The translations under genes and the position numbers were made by a program. Below the pieces are notes generated by a model, which saw only the letters and a program-made list of their open reading frames with translations, did no database searches and was not told where the DNA came from. Of a DNA stretch of 64,000 nt, positions 36,246 through 44,895 are shown in pieces (the first letter of the stretch is position 1; the number at the start of each line of letters is the position of its first letter). This DNA comes from Heterotrichella gracilis. Its lineage: Eukaryota; Sar; Xanthophyceae; Tribonematales; Xanthonemataceae. The DNA lies in the NCBI GenBank assembly GCA_032358255.1, contig JAULBX010006664.1:248001-312000 (forward strand). The letters are read 5' to 3'.

Positions 36246-38432
36246 ATGAAAAAAACATTACTTTCAATTTTCGGAGCTCTTGCAGTGAGTTCTGCAGTTG
36301 GCCAGGCGAGCGCTAGTTGGTCGATAACTCAAAATGCTGCATGGCCAAAGGTTTCAACCGGTGTTAGATTGCTTAGTGCAGTTGATGCGAATGTGGTTTG
36401 GGCTCATGGTTACGATGGAACTGCTGGTAACACAAGCAGAAATTACAGTTGGTTTACAAGAACTATCAATGGTGGTACATCTTGGGCCTCTGGTAACATT
36501 TATCAAAGTACGGTTACTCCGGTTATTGGAGATACCAATTCATTTAAAATTGCAAGTTTAGAAGGTGTTGACGCCAATACATGTTGGGTTGCTTCATACT
36601 TAAAAGCTGGTCAAAATAAAGGTGCTATACACAGAACTACCAATGGTGGTACAACTTGGCAAAATATGACTGCTGCTGGTATGTATACCAATGCAGCATC
36701 TTTTTGTAACATCGTTACTTTTGGTACACCATTAATTGGAATCACTATGGGTGATCCAAACCCTGGTACTGGTAACGAATATGAGATCTGGAGAACAACT
36801 GATGGTGGTAACACTTGGTCATTAGTTCCCGGTGCTAACATACCTAATCCATCATCTGTAAATGAGTTTGGATTAACAGGCGTTTACACAAAATTAGGCT
36901 CTAGTAACATTTGGTTTGGTACTAACGAAGGTCGTATCTTCCGTTCAACTGATGCTGGTCAAACTTGGAATGTAAGTACATTAGATCCGTCATCAGTAGG
37001 TATTAATGAGATCGCTTTCTCTACTCCTTTAAATGGTTATGCTTGGTTATTTGATGCTTCACAAACTTTAGCACAATATAATACAACTGATGGTGGTGCT
37101 ACATGGACGTTAATTCCTGCGCAAGATCCAAATTTAGGTTTAAATAATATGGGTGCAATTCCGGGAACTTCGCAATACGCATCTTGTGGTGCTGGAACAA
37201 CTAACCAAATTATATCTTATTCATCAAACCAAGGTGTAAACTGGACAGATTGGGGTTCAACTACAATTCAATACTTAACAGTTGATTTCGTAAACAACAC
37301 AACAGGTTGGGCTGGTGGATTCAGCGATCCAACAACTCCTGGTATTGGTGGTATCTACAAATATTCTGGTCCGGCAATTAACAGTCCTGCTGCTCCAACT
37401 GCAGCATTCAGCGCTCCTCCGGTATTGTGTTTATCAACAGGTTCTACAGTATTAAATAACACTTCTACAGGAAGTCCTGCTCCAACTTATTCTTGGACAT
37501 CTTCTCCTGCTGCGGTTTTTTCTAGTGCTACTGCAACAAATCCTACTGTAACTTTTGCTACTGCTGGAAATTACACGCTTACTTTAACAGCTGTAAATGC
37601 TACAGGTACTAACGTTGCAACTCAGGTTGTTGTTGTTCAGGCTTGTACTGCTCCAACAGCTGCTTTTACAAATGCTGCTAGTGCTTGTGCTAAAGTAACT
37701 TATACTGTAAGTAACACTTCAACTGGTGCACCTGCACCAACGTATAACTGGTCAACAAACCCAACTACTGGCGTTTCAATTTCGAATGCAGCTGCTTCTG
37801 CACCTTCATTTACCTTTGCTACAGCTGGTACATACTCTATCACGTTGTTAGCTTCAAACGCGTCAGGAACAAATACTGTAGTTCACACTGTAACTGTTGC
37901 TCCTTGTCCACCGGCTGTTTCATTTACTGTACCAGCTATTACTTGTGTAACAACAAATACTGTTAATACATCAAACACTTCTACTTCTGTTATCACTCCA
38001 ATTAGTTATACATGGACTGCGAGTCCTGCGAACTCAACGCAATTCTCAAATCCAACTGCACCAGCGCCATCAATTTCATTTACTGCTGCGGGTATTTATA
38101 CTATTACTTTAACTGCAGGTAACATTTCTGGTACAGCAGTTACAACTCAAACAATTAACGTTGATCCTTGCGCAGGTGTTCATGAGAACTCAGGAGCATT
38201 AGCATTTATCAATGTTTATCCAAATCCTAGTACAGGTGTATTTAGTGTTTCTAATTCAGTAACGAACGATAACATTAATTTCACTGTAACTAATATTTTA
38301 GGATCTACTGTTGTTTCAGGTAAATTTAACAACTCTAAAAATGTTGATCTATCAACTCAATCAAAAGGTATTTATTTTATTACATTCGAAAGCAATGGAA
38401 ATAAAATTACCAAGAAAATTATTATTGAGTAA
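36246..38432 (+). CDS. T9SS-exported BNR-repeat and PKD-domain protein
   Basis: The 728-residue protein has a signal peptide (1-21). A beta-propeller (about 25-375) carries several Asp-box motifs: TTNGGTTWQN, TTDGGNTWSLV, STDAGQTWNV, TTDGGATWTLI. Three PKD domains follow (about 390-645), each with FxxAGxYxxxL or FATAGTYSITL-like endings. The last 80 residues are a type A sorting domain (FINVYPNPSTGVFSV, GIYFITFESNG, KKIIIE). Asp-box propellers occur in sialidases and in many non-enzymatic surface proteins. A sialidase Arg triad is not obvious. It ends in its own terminator. Confidence 0.88.
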   Translation: MKKTLLSIFGALAVSSAVGQASASWSITQNAAWPKVSTGVRLLSAVDANVVWAHGYDGTAGNTSRNYSWFTRTINGGTSWASGNIYQSTVTPVIGDTNSFKIASLEGVDANTCWVASYLKAGQNKGAIHRTTNGGTTWQNMTAAGMYTNAASFCNIVTFGTPLIGITMGDPNPGTGNEYEIWRTTDGGNTWSLVPGANIPNPSSVNEFGLTGVYTKLGSSNIWFGTNEGRIFRSTDAGQTWNVSTLDPSSVGINEIAFSTPLNGYAWLFDASQTLAQYNTTDGGATWTLIPAQDPNLGLNNMGAIPGTSQYASCGAGTTNQIISYSSNQGVNWTDWGSTTIQYLTVDFVNNTTGWAGGFSDPTTPGIGGIYKYSGPAINSPAAPTAAFSAPPVLCLSTGSTVLNNTSTGSPAPTYSWTSSPAAVFSSATATNPTVTFATAGNYTLTLTAVNATGTNVATQVVVVQACTAPTAAFTNAASACAKVTYTVSNTSTGAPAPTYNWSTNPTTGVSISNAAASAPSFTFATAGTYSITLLASNASGTNTVVHTVTVAPCPPAVSFTVPAITCVTTNTVNTSNTSTSVITPISYTWTASPANSTQFSNPTAPAPSISFTAAGIYTITLTAGNISGTAVTTQTINVDPCAGVHENSGALAFINVYPNPSTGVFSVSNSVTNDNINFTVTNILGSTVVSGKFNNSKNVDLSTQSKGIYFITFESNGNKITKKIIIE

Positions 38433-38458
38433 TCATTTTTAATTTTTTATAAAGAAAA

Positions 38459-38484
38459 GGGCCTTATTATGAGGCCCTTTTTTT
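38459..38484 (+). terminator. Rho-independent terminator
   Basis: GGGCCT and AGGCCC pair across a 7-base loop, followed by seven T, 27 bases after the stop of the BNR/PKD gene. Confidence 0.8.
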
Positions 38485-38555
38485 ATGCTCATAAATTAAA
38501 AAACAAAAGAAGTAAATGTTTGTTATTTTTACGAGCGTTATAATTGAGAAGTAAA

Positions 38556-39518
38556 ATGAAAATGCGTATTGTTTTTATGGGTACACCAGAGTTTGCTGTA
38601 GCAAGCCTGGACGCCTTAGTTAAAAATAATTACAGCGTTGTTGGAGTGGTTACAGTACCTGATAAACCTGCGGGCCGTGGTCAGCAGGTGCAGCAATCTG
38701 CCATTAAAAAATATGCGCTTGAACACAATTTAAAGCTTTTACAGCCCGAGAAATTAAAAGATGAACATTTTATTACAGAATTAAAAGCACTAAAAGCCGA
38801 CCTTCAATTTGTTGTAGCTTTTAGGATGTTACCCGAAATAGTGTGGAACATGCCAAAAATGGGCACCTATAATTTACACGCTTCGTTATTGCCAAAATAC
38901 CGAGGCGCAGCGCCAATTAACTGGGCCATTATTAACGGCGAAAAAGAAAGCGGTGTTACAACCTTTAAATTAAAACATGAGATCGATACGGGTAATATTT
39001 TATTTAGAGAAAAAGTAAAGATCGAAACAACAACAACAGCAGGAGAGTTACATGATAAATTAATGGTTGTTGGCGCCAATCTTATTCTAAAAACAGTTGA
39101 AGCCTTGCAAAAAAGTTTTGAGAGTGGGGTAGAACCGGACTTTTTGTTACAGGAAGAAAGTTTAGTATGCCATGCGCCAAAAATATTTAAAGAAGATTGT
39201 TTGATAGATTGGGAAAAACCGGCAATTGAAATAAATAATCGTATTAGAGGTTTATCGCCTTATCCCACAGCCTATGCGCGTTTAAAGAATGGCGATGACG
39301 CAGTGATGATGATAAAAATATTTAATTCAAAATTTGAAGCATGCGAACCTTTTCATTCTAACGGTTCGCTGCTTACCGACAATAAAACTTTTTTAAAAGT
39401 TTATTGCGAAGATGGCTTGATTGAAATTACAGATCTTCAACTTCAGGGAAAAAAAAGAATGACCATTGCTGAATTTTTGAGAGGCTTTACCATAAAGGAT
39501 AAGGCAGTGTTTGTTTGA
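38556..39518 (+). CDS. fmt: Methionyl-tRNA formyltransferase
   Basis: The start is the ATG at 38556 (MKMRIVFMGTPEFAVA); a TTG 12 bases upstream is less likely. The 320-residue enzyme formylates initiator Met-tRNA. Catalytic blocks are present: the Asn and His of YNLHASLLPKYRGAAPINWA and the Asp of KHEIDTGNILF. The C-terminal OB-like domain (about 210-320) begins around CHAPKIFKEDCLIDW. It is transcribed alone; the 245 bases downstream contain the HU promoter. Confidence 0.95.
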   Translation: MKMRIVFMGTPEFAVASLDALVKNNYSVVGVVTVPDKPAGRGQQVQQSAIKKYALEHNLKLLQPEKLKDEHFITELKALKADLQFVVAFRMLPEIVWNMPKMGTYNLHASLLPKYRGAAPINWAIINGEKESGVTTFKLKHEIDTGNILFREKVKIETTTTAGELHDKLMVVGANLILKTVEALQKSFESGVEPDFLLQEESLVCHAPKIFKEDCLIDWEKPAIEINNRIRGLSPYPTAYARLKNGDDAVMMIKIFNSKFEACEPFHSNGSLLTDNKTFLKVYCEDGLIEITDLQLQGKKRMTIAEFLRGFTIKDKAVFV

Positions 39519-39690
39519 CCAATCTATTAACTGGTATAAAACACAGCGCTAGTAGCCCTTTTAAGGCCTGTAAAACAACAAAAAGACTTTGTAAAAATCT
39601 ATAAACCCTGTATTAAAGCAGGTTTCAAGGCATATTTATTAACAAAATGCCGATTTATCAACAAAACAGCCGCTTTTTTTTGCAAAACGC

Positions 39691-39720
39691 TTGACAAATA
39701 CGGTTTTACGTATAAATTTG
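39691..39720 (+). promoter_or_regulatory. Promoter of the HU gene
   Basis: TTG (39691-39693), a 19-base spacer and TAAATTTG (39713-39720) match the Bacteroidota consensus exactly at the -7 box. The leader would be about 35-40 bases. Confidence 0.7.
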
Positions 39721-39763
39721 TGTTATAATTTTAATTAATTGTTTAACCCTAAAAACAAAAAAA

Positions 39764-40045
39764 ATGAACAAAGCAGAATTAATTGATGCAATTGCATCAG
39801 GTTCAAAATTAACAAAAGCTGACGCTGGTCGTGCTTTAGATTCTACAATCGAAGCTATTCACAAAGCTTTAAAAAAAGGTGATCGTATTGGTTTAGTTGG
39901 TTTCGGTTCTTTTACAGTAGCTAAACGTGCTGCTCGTACTGGTCGTAATCCTCAAACTGGTAAAGAAATTAAAATTGCTGCTAAAAAAGTAGTAAAATTT
40001 AAAGCTGGTTCAGATCTTGCTGGTTCAGTTAACAAAGGAAAATAA
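39764..40045 (+). CDS. HU-family DNA-binding protein
   Basis: The 93-residue protein is a complete HU/IHF fold: [20 protein letters not shown] (helices), [20 protein letters not shown] (the DNA-inserting arm with its Pro), and [15 protein letters not shown]. It bends and compacts DNA. It has a strong promoter and a strong terminator of its own, as fits an abundant nucleoid protein. Sequence does not tell HU from IHF-like forms with certainty, but HU homodimer is likeliest. Confidence 0.95.
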   Translation: MNKAELIDAIASGSKLTKADAGRALDSTIEAIHKALKKGDRIGLVGFGSFTVAKRAARTGRNPQTGKEIKIAAKKVVKFKAGSDLAGSVNKGK

Positions 40046-40063
40046 TTGCTTACGCAATTAAAC

Positions 40064-40096
40064 AAAAAAGCCGCTAAGTAATTAGCGGCTTTTTTT
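40064..40096 (+). terminator. Rho-independent terminator of the HU gene
   Basis: AAGCCGCTA and TAGCGGCTT pair across a 6-base loop, followed by a T-run, 24 bases after the stop. Confidence 0.85.
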
Positions 40097-40207
40097 ATGA
40101 TATAACTTGAAATTATCAATATTTTTTTGTAAATTCGTTTATAGATCTCCACATCTAAACAAAATCCTTTTTTGAGTGTTAAAATTAATGATTTAGTCAA
40201 ATTAAAT

Positions 40208-40238
40208 TTGGTTTAAATTGACTGTTTTCCTATTTTAG
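40208..40238 (+). promoter_or_regulatory. Possible promoter of the first paralogue
   Basis: TTG (40208-40210), a 20-base spacer and TATTTTAG (40231-40238). The -7 box differs from TAnnTTTG at one position. The same TATTTTAG occurs before the fourth paralogue at 47160-47167, without a clear -33 box. Confidence 0.35.
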
Positions 40239-40294
40239 CCCTTTAAATAATTTATTTAACAATTTAAATTTTAAATACCTAAAACCAAATAAAC

Positions 40295-42436
40295 ATGAAA
40301 AAACAATTACTACTTGGTTCGGCCTTATTAGCAGCAATAAGTGCCTTTCCTCAAAGTGCAAAACAAAAGCCTGTAAGCGTTGGTAATATAGCCAACCAAA
40401 TTGCGGCTAAGTTTGCAATGGAACCAGCTAATGCTGTAACAACATTAAAGCAAGTAATAGGCCCGGATCTAAGCGCGACTGAGTCAGAGAAATCTGCTAG
40501 TTTGCCTCCATCTACCATTACCTGGAATTTATTATCAGGTTCAATGAACATTTATGGTATGTTGTTAAGTGAATCTCAACCTTTACAATATAACAATGAA
40601 TTAAATGCGGTTTCTTATATTCATAGAAAAAGTGCTACATATCAATCAACTCCTGCAATCCCTGCAACAGCGCAAAGTGGCGTTATCGTAGGTATGGTAA
40701 GTACCAACTGGGGTTCAACCTGGGATAGTACTTGTATCTGGTCTAACGGAACTGATTGGGGTCGTTACCCACAAGGTGGTATTTACAATCCAACTGGAAA
40801 TACAACTTTGGCTAATGCATACATTGTAGGAACAGGTCCAACAGTTGCAGGTTCAACATTCTCAGGAAATTTTTACGCGAGCAAAAAATTGAACGCGTTC
40901 AATACTACTGCTGATGCTGCTCCTAATGCTCAACAACAATTTCCATTTGCTCAAACAGGACCAGTAACTAACCACGGTTGGTCTCGTTGTGGTTTTGCGG
41001 CAACTGATGATGGTGTTGTTCGTTCTGCTGCATTATTACAAGCAGATAACACTACACTTGCTGCCTTAAGAGGTTATGCAATTGCAAAAGGTGTTTTCAA
41101 CGCTGGAACTTTCACATGGTCGACTGATACTATTATTCCACCGGCTGCAATTGAGCCAACTTCAGGTGATAAAGTTTTAGGTTTTGCGCCTCAAATGGCT
41201 TGGAACGAATCAGGAACAATTGGTTACTTTGCAACTCTTGGTTCTTTAGCTGGTGCAACCAGTCAAAATATCGGCCAACACCCTATTATTTATAAAACCA
41301 CTAATAGCGGAACTTCTTGGTCATTATTGCCAGGAATTGATTTTAATAGCGTTGCTATGAAACCAATTATTGATCGTTTAGCTACTTTAAATGCTGATAC
41401 AACTAAAGCATCTCCTTTCTTTTCTGATTGGGATATGACAGTTGACGCGAATGGTAAATTACACTTAGGTGCAGTTATGTTCAGTCACTCTTCAATTCAC
41501 CTTGATTCATTAAATTTCTTACAACAATTCTCAAATGGTGGCGAACTTTACCGTTGGGGTCACACGCCAGGTAACCGTCCGTACTTATATGATTTTATTG
41601 GTGATGGAACAGGCCCATGGACTTATGTTAAAGTAGATTCACTTTCTTCTGAACAAGCAGGTGCTGCATCTGGAGATCCAGGTTTCAACGAAAATCCTTG
41701 GGATCCAACAGGAACAAGTGGTTCTAAAACTAACAACGTTGATCACCGTATTCAATTAGGTCGTACACCAGATGGACAATACATTACTTTTGCATGGGTA
41801 GAATCTGACACTAACTTTACAAACGGTGGAAGAAAATACAATTCTATTCCAAACATCAAAACACGTTGTATGGCTATTGGCTCTGGAACAAACATGTATC
41901 AAGTATCACCAACTGAAATTAACGTAACAAAAGTTGCTTCAGGAACTGGTACACCAAATACAAATGTTGCTAACCGTGCTACAATGCATTATATGTCTCC
42001 TGTTACTGGATCTGCTGCTGTAACTGGTAACACAGTTGATATTAATACACCATTAGTGATAACAAACAGTAATCCTTTCTCTCAATTAACAAACAATACT
42101 ACTTGGTATCAAAGTGGTAAATTATCTTATGCGTTTACTTCAATTACTACAGTAACTAATAGTGTTGTAGAAAATTCAAACAGTGCAAGCAACTCGGTTA
42201 TCTATCCTAACCCTGCTTCTAACAACGCTGTTTTAGCAATCGATCTAAAAGATAATTCAACTGTTGATGTTGTTGTTTTAAATACAATAGGACAAGTTGT
42301 TAAAACTAGCAGAACTCAAGGACAAGCTGGTGCTAATGGCATAAATATCGATCTTACAGGTTTATCAACTGGTATTTACATGGTAAATGTTAAAGTTGGT
42401 AATGCTACAAGTACTAAGAAATTAGTAGTACAATAA
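40295..42436 (+). CDS. T9SS-exported protein, tandem family member 1
   Basis: The 713-residue protein has a signal peptide (MKKQLLLGSALLAAISAFPQ), a long extracellular region (about 50-620) and a type A sorting domain (VIYPNPASNNAVLAIDLKD, GIYMVNV, ending TKKLVVQ). Family blocks: PLQYNNELNAVSYIHR, WGRYPQGGIYNPTGN, AYIVGTGPTVAG, TPGNRPYLYDFIGDGTG, ESDTNFTNGG, SPTEINVTKV. Two Asp-box-like turns (STNWGSTWD and TTNSGTSWSL) hint at a BNR propeller. I know no named family. Its closest relative here is member 4 (SGDKVL and QNIGQHPIIYKTTNSG shared). Confidence 0.85.
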   Translation: MKKQLLLGSALLAAISAFPQSAKQKPVSVGNIANQIAAKFAMEPANAVTTLKQVIGPDLSATESEKSASLPPSTITWNLLSGSMNIYGMLLSESQPLQYNNELNAVSYIHRKSATYQSTPAIPATAQSGVIVGMVSTNWGSTWDSTCIWSNGTDWGRYPQGGIYNPTGNTTLANAYIVGTGPTVAGSTFSGNFYASKKLNAFNTTADAAPNAQQQFPFAQTGPVTNHGWSRCGFAATDDGVVRSAALLQADNTTLAALRGYAIAKGVFNAGTFTWSTDTIIPPAAIEPTSGDKVLGFAPQMAWNESGTIGYFATLGSLAGATSQNIGQHPIIYKTTNSGTSWSLLPGIDFNSVAMKPIIDRLATLNADTTKASPFFSDWDMTVDANGKLHLGAVMFSHSSIHLDSLNFLQQFSNGGELYRWGHTPGNRPYLYDFIGDGTGPWTYVKVDSLSSEQAGAASGDPGFNENPWDPTGTSGSKTNNVDHRIQLGRTPDGQYITFAWVESDTNFTNGGRKYNSIPNIKTRCMAIGSGTNMYQVSPTEINVTKVASGTGTPNTNVANRATMHYMSPVTGSAAVTGNTVDINTPLVITNSNPFSQLTNNTTWYQSGKLSYAFTSITTVTNSVVENSNSASNSVIYPNPASNNAVLAIDLKDNSTVDVVVLNTIGQVVKTSRTQGQAGANGINIDLTGLSTGIYMVNVKVGNATSTKKLVVQ

Positions 42437-42462
42437 TTTAAATTTTTCTTAAAAGGGAAATT

Positions 42463-42497
42463 AAAAACCCGCACTGTTTAACAGTGCGGGTTTTTTT
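42463..42497 (+). terminator. Rho-independent terminator after member 1
   Basis: A near-perfect 11-pair stem (CCCGCACTGTT with AACAGTGCGGG) and a T-run. Confidence 0.85.
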
Positions 42498-42671
42498 ATT
42501 AGGTTTTATTAAATTTATTTTGTATCTTAGCTTAAGTAATCTCCAATTACACAAAAACCCTATTTTTATTATTCGAATTTAATTGAATTAATTCATTTTA
42601 ATTTAATAAATTGCTTATTGGAATTAACGTAAAACGTTCTTAAATTTTTAAAACATCTAAATCACAATACC

Positions 42672-44783
42672 ATGAAAAAACAATTACTACTCGGGTCAGC
42701 ATTATTAGCAGTAATAAGTGCTTTTCCACAAAATGGCAAATTAAGGCCAAGACCATCTGGTATACAAAATACCCAACTTATTGCAGAGTTAAAATTTGCT
42801 GAAGAAACAGCGAGTTCACGTAGTGCAATGCCACAAATAACCGAAGCGCCTGTTGAATCAAGCGGTTCTGCAAAAACCAGTGCTATTAATACCTGGGCAA
42901 AGATCTCTGGGTCGGGTAACATTTTAAATTCAACAATTTCTTATGGTAATCCGTTACAGTATAACGATGAATTAAATACTGTTTCTTTTATTCATCGTAT
43001 GAATAAAACTTATCCGGTAACACCTACACCAGTAAGTACAGCAACAAGCGGTGTTATCGTTGGTATGATCACAACCAACTGGGGCACCACCTGGGATAGC
43101 ACCGTGCTATGGTCTAACAATACAGAATGGGGCCGTTACCCGCAAGGCGGCATGTATAATCCTCCGGGAAATACAAATGTTAACAATGCTTACGTTATTG
43201 CTCAAGGACCCACAACAGGTGCAGCCACAGGTTGGTTAGGTAATTATTATGCAAGCAGACAAATGGGTTCTGCAAATTACAGCAATACTATTACTACCGT
43301 TCCAAACGAAATGCAATGGATGTCAAAAACAGGACCATTTCCTCCAAACCTTAACAGGCATGATTTTGCAGCTTATTGTTTTACTTCTACCGATGATGGA
43401 AAAGTTAGAACCATTGGTGGAATTACGGATGAATCTCTTGCAAGTGATACAGCGGTGATGGTTGTTACAGGAAGTTTTAATGCCGGCGTATTTAACTGGG
43501 TTGGAACTCAAATTAACCCTCCAACGCTTGTAAATACAAATAGTGGTGATGAAGAATGGGTATCGCGCCCAATGATGGCTTGGAACGAAAGCGGCACAAC
43601 CGGATACGTTGTGATTATTGGTGCAAGATCGGGTGCAACCGGCTCAAATAAAGGATATCAGCCACTTGTTTACAAAACTACAAACAGCGGTACATCGTGG
43701 ACATTATTACCGGGTATTGATTTTAACAGCGGTGCATTTAATAATGTTTTAGCGCCTCTTGATTCTGCCGATAGCTTTGGTGTAAAAACTAAAGTGATCC
43801 CATTCTTTAATTGGATCGAAGGAATTGATGTTGCTGTAGATGCAAATAATAAATTACATATTTTTACTTCTATCATTCCTAGCTCGATCGATCACCCGGA
43901 TTCACTTGCATATGTTGGAACTTACGCCATTCAGGGTGAGAGTTACAGATGGCCACACGTACCGGGCCAACGCCCGTACCTATATGATTTTAGAGGAGAT
44001 GGTACTTCAGCATGGACCTGCTTAACAGTAGATTCAATGTCGAGCGAAGGACCAGCAGGTCTATCAACTGGTAACGGTTTTGCTGATAACCCTTGGGACG
44101 TTGACGCAAGTGGAAACAAATGCAGGATAGATGCACGTTTACAATTAAGCCGCACACCTGACGGGCAAAATATAATTTATACCTGGGCAGAATCGGATTC
44201 TAATTTTACAAATGGCGGAAAAAAATGGAACAACATACCTAACGTTAAGGCACGCCTTTATTCAGTAGGCAACAATTCGGTACACCCGGTTGAGATAAAC
44301 GTTACAAAACCCGCTACAGGATCAAATCCGAACGTTGCCAGCCGCGCGATGTATCATTTTATTTCACCAACTACCGGCACTAACTCTACTGGCCCTTTAG
44401 GCCCAAGATTCACCATGCCTATTACAGTTACAAACGGTAACCCATATACACAAACAGCACCACAACACTGGTACATGTCTGCTGATCTTAATTTTGGATC
44501 AGTAGGTGTTGCGGAGAATGCTTTAAACAGCGCAAGCAATAGCATTGTTTATCCTAATCCTGCTTCTGGTAATGCAGTATTAGCAATCGATCTTAAAGAT
44601 AATTCTAATGTTGATATTACTGTTTTAAATACAATAGGACAGGTAGTAAAAACCAATAAGGTGCAAGGACAAGTTGGTGAGAATACCATCAATATTGATC
44701 TTGCAGGACTATCAACCGGTATTTACATGGTAAATATTAAAGTTGGAAATGCAAGCAGTACAAAAAAATTAGTAGTTCAATAA
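42672..44783 (+). CDS. T9SS-exported protein, tandem family member 2 (most diverged)
   Basis: The 703-residue paralogue keeps the signal peptide, WGRYPQGGMYNPPGN, TPVSTATSGVIVGM, PGQRPYLYDFRGDGTS, ESDSNFTNGGKKWN and the sorting domain (IVYPNPASGNAVLAIDLKDN). It differs from the other three in the segment after the signal peptide (SSGSAKTSAINTWAKISGSG in place of PPSxIxWxLL) and in AYVIAQGPTTG. Its base composition also looks slightly less AT-rich. This makes it the oldest or fastest-evolving copy. Function unknown, presumably surface-exposed. Confidence 0.83.
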   Translation: MKKQLLLGSALLAVISAFPQNGKLRPRPSGIQNTQLIAELKFAEETASSRSAMPQITEAPVESSGSAKTSAINTWAKISGSGNILNSTISYGNPLQYNDELNTVSFIHRMNKTYPVTPTPVSTATSGVIVGMITTNWGTTWDSTVLWSNNTEWGRYPQGGMYNPPGNTNVNNAYVIAQGPTTGAATGWLGNYYASRQMGSANYSNTITTVPNEMQWMSKTGPFPPNLNRHDFAAYCFTSTDDGKVRTIGGITDESLASDTAVMVVTGSFNAGVFNWVGTQINPPTLVNTNSGDEEWVSRPMMAWNESGTTGYVVIIGARSGATGSNKGYQPLVYKTTNSGTSWTLLPGIDFNSGAFNNVLAPLDSADSFGVKTKVIPFFNWIEGIDVAVDANNKLHIFTSIIPSSIDHPDSLAYVGTYAIQGESYRWPHVPGQRPYLYDFRGDGTSAWTCLTVDSMSSEGPAGLSTGNGFADNPWDVDASGNKCRIDARLQLSRTPDGQNIIYTWAESDSNFTNGGKKWNNIPNVKARLYSVGNNSVHPVEINVTKPATGSNPNVASRAMYHFISPTTGTNSTGPLGPRFTMPITVTNGNPYTQTAPQHWYMSADLNFGSVGVAENALNSASNSIVYPNPASGNAVLAIDLKDNSNVDITVLNTIGQVVKTNKVQGQVGENTINIDLAGLSTGIYMVNIKVGNASSTKKLVVQ

Positions 44784-44794
44784 TAGAAAAAATT

Positions 44795-44830
44795 AAAAGG
44801 CCGTATTGAATAAACAATACGGCCTTTTTT
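44795..44830 (+). terminator. Rho-independent terminator after member 2
   Basis: GGCCGTATTG and CAATACGGCC form a 10-pair stem with a 6-base loop, then six T. Confidence 0.85.
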
Positions 44831-44895
44831 AATAAAAAATACCCAAAACCAGGCGAAAAGGATGTAAGGTCATTTCGCTACAAAAAACAAAAACA

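Noticed and set aside
39541-39690. Hairpin-like AAACCCTG/CAGGTTT after fmt
   Set aside because: The stem is interrupted and no T-run follows; not called a terminator.
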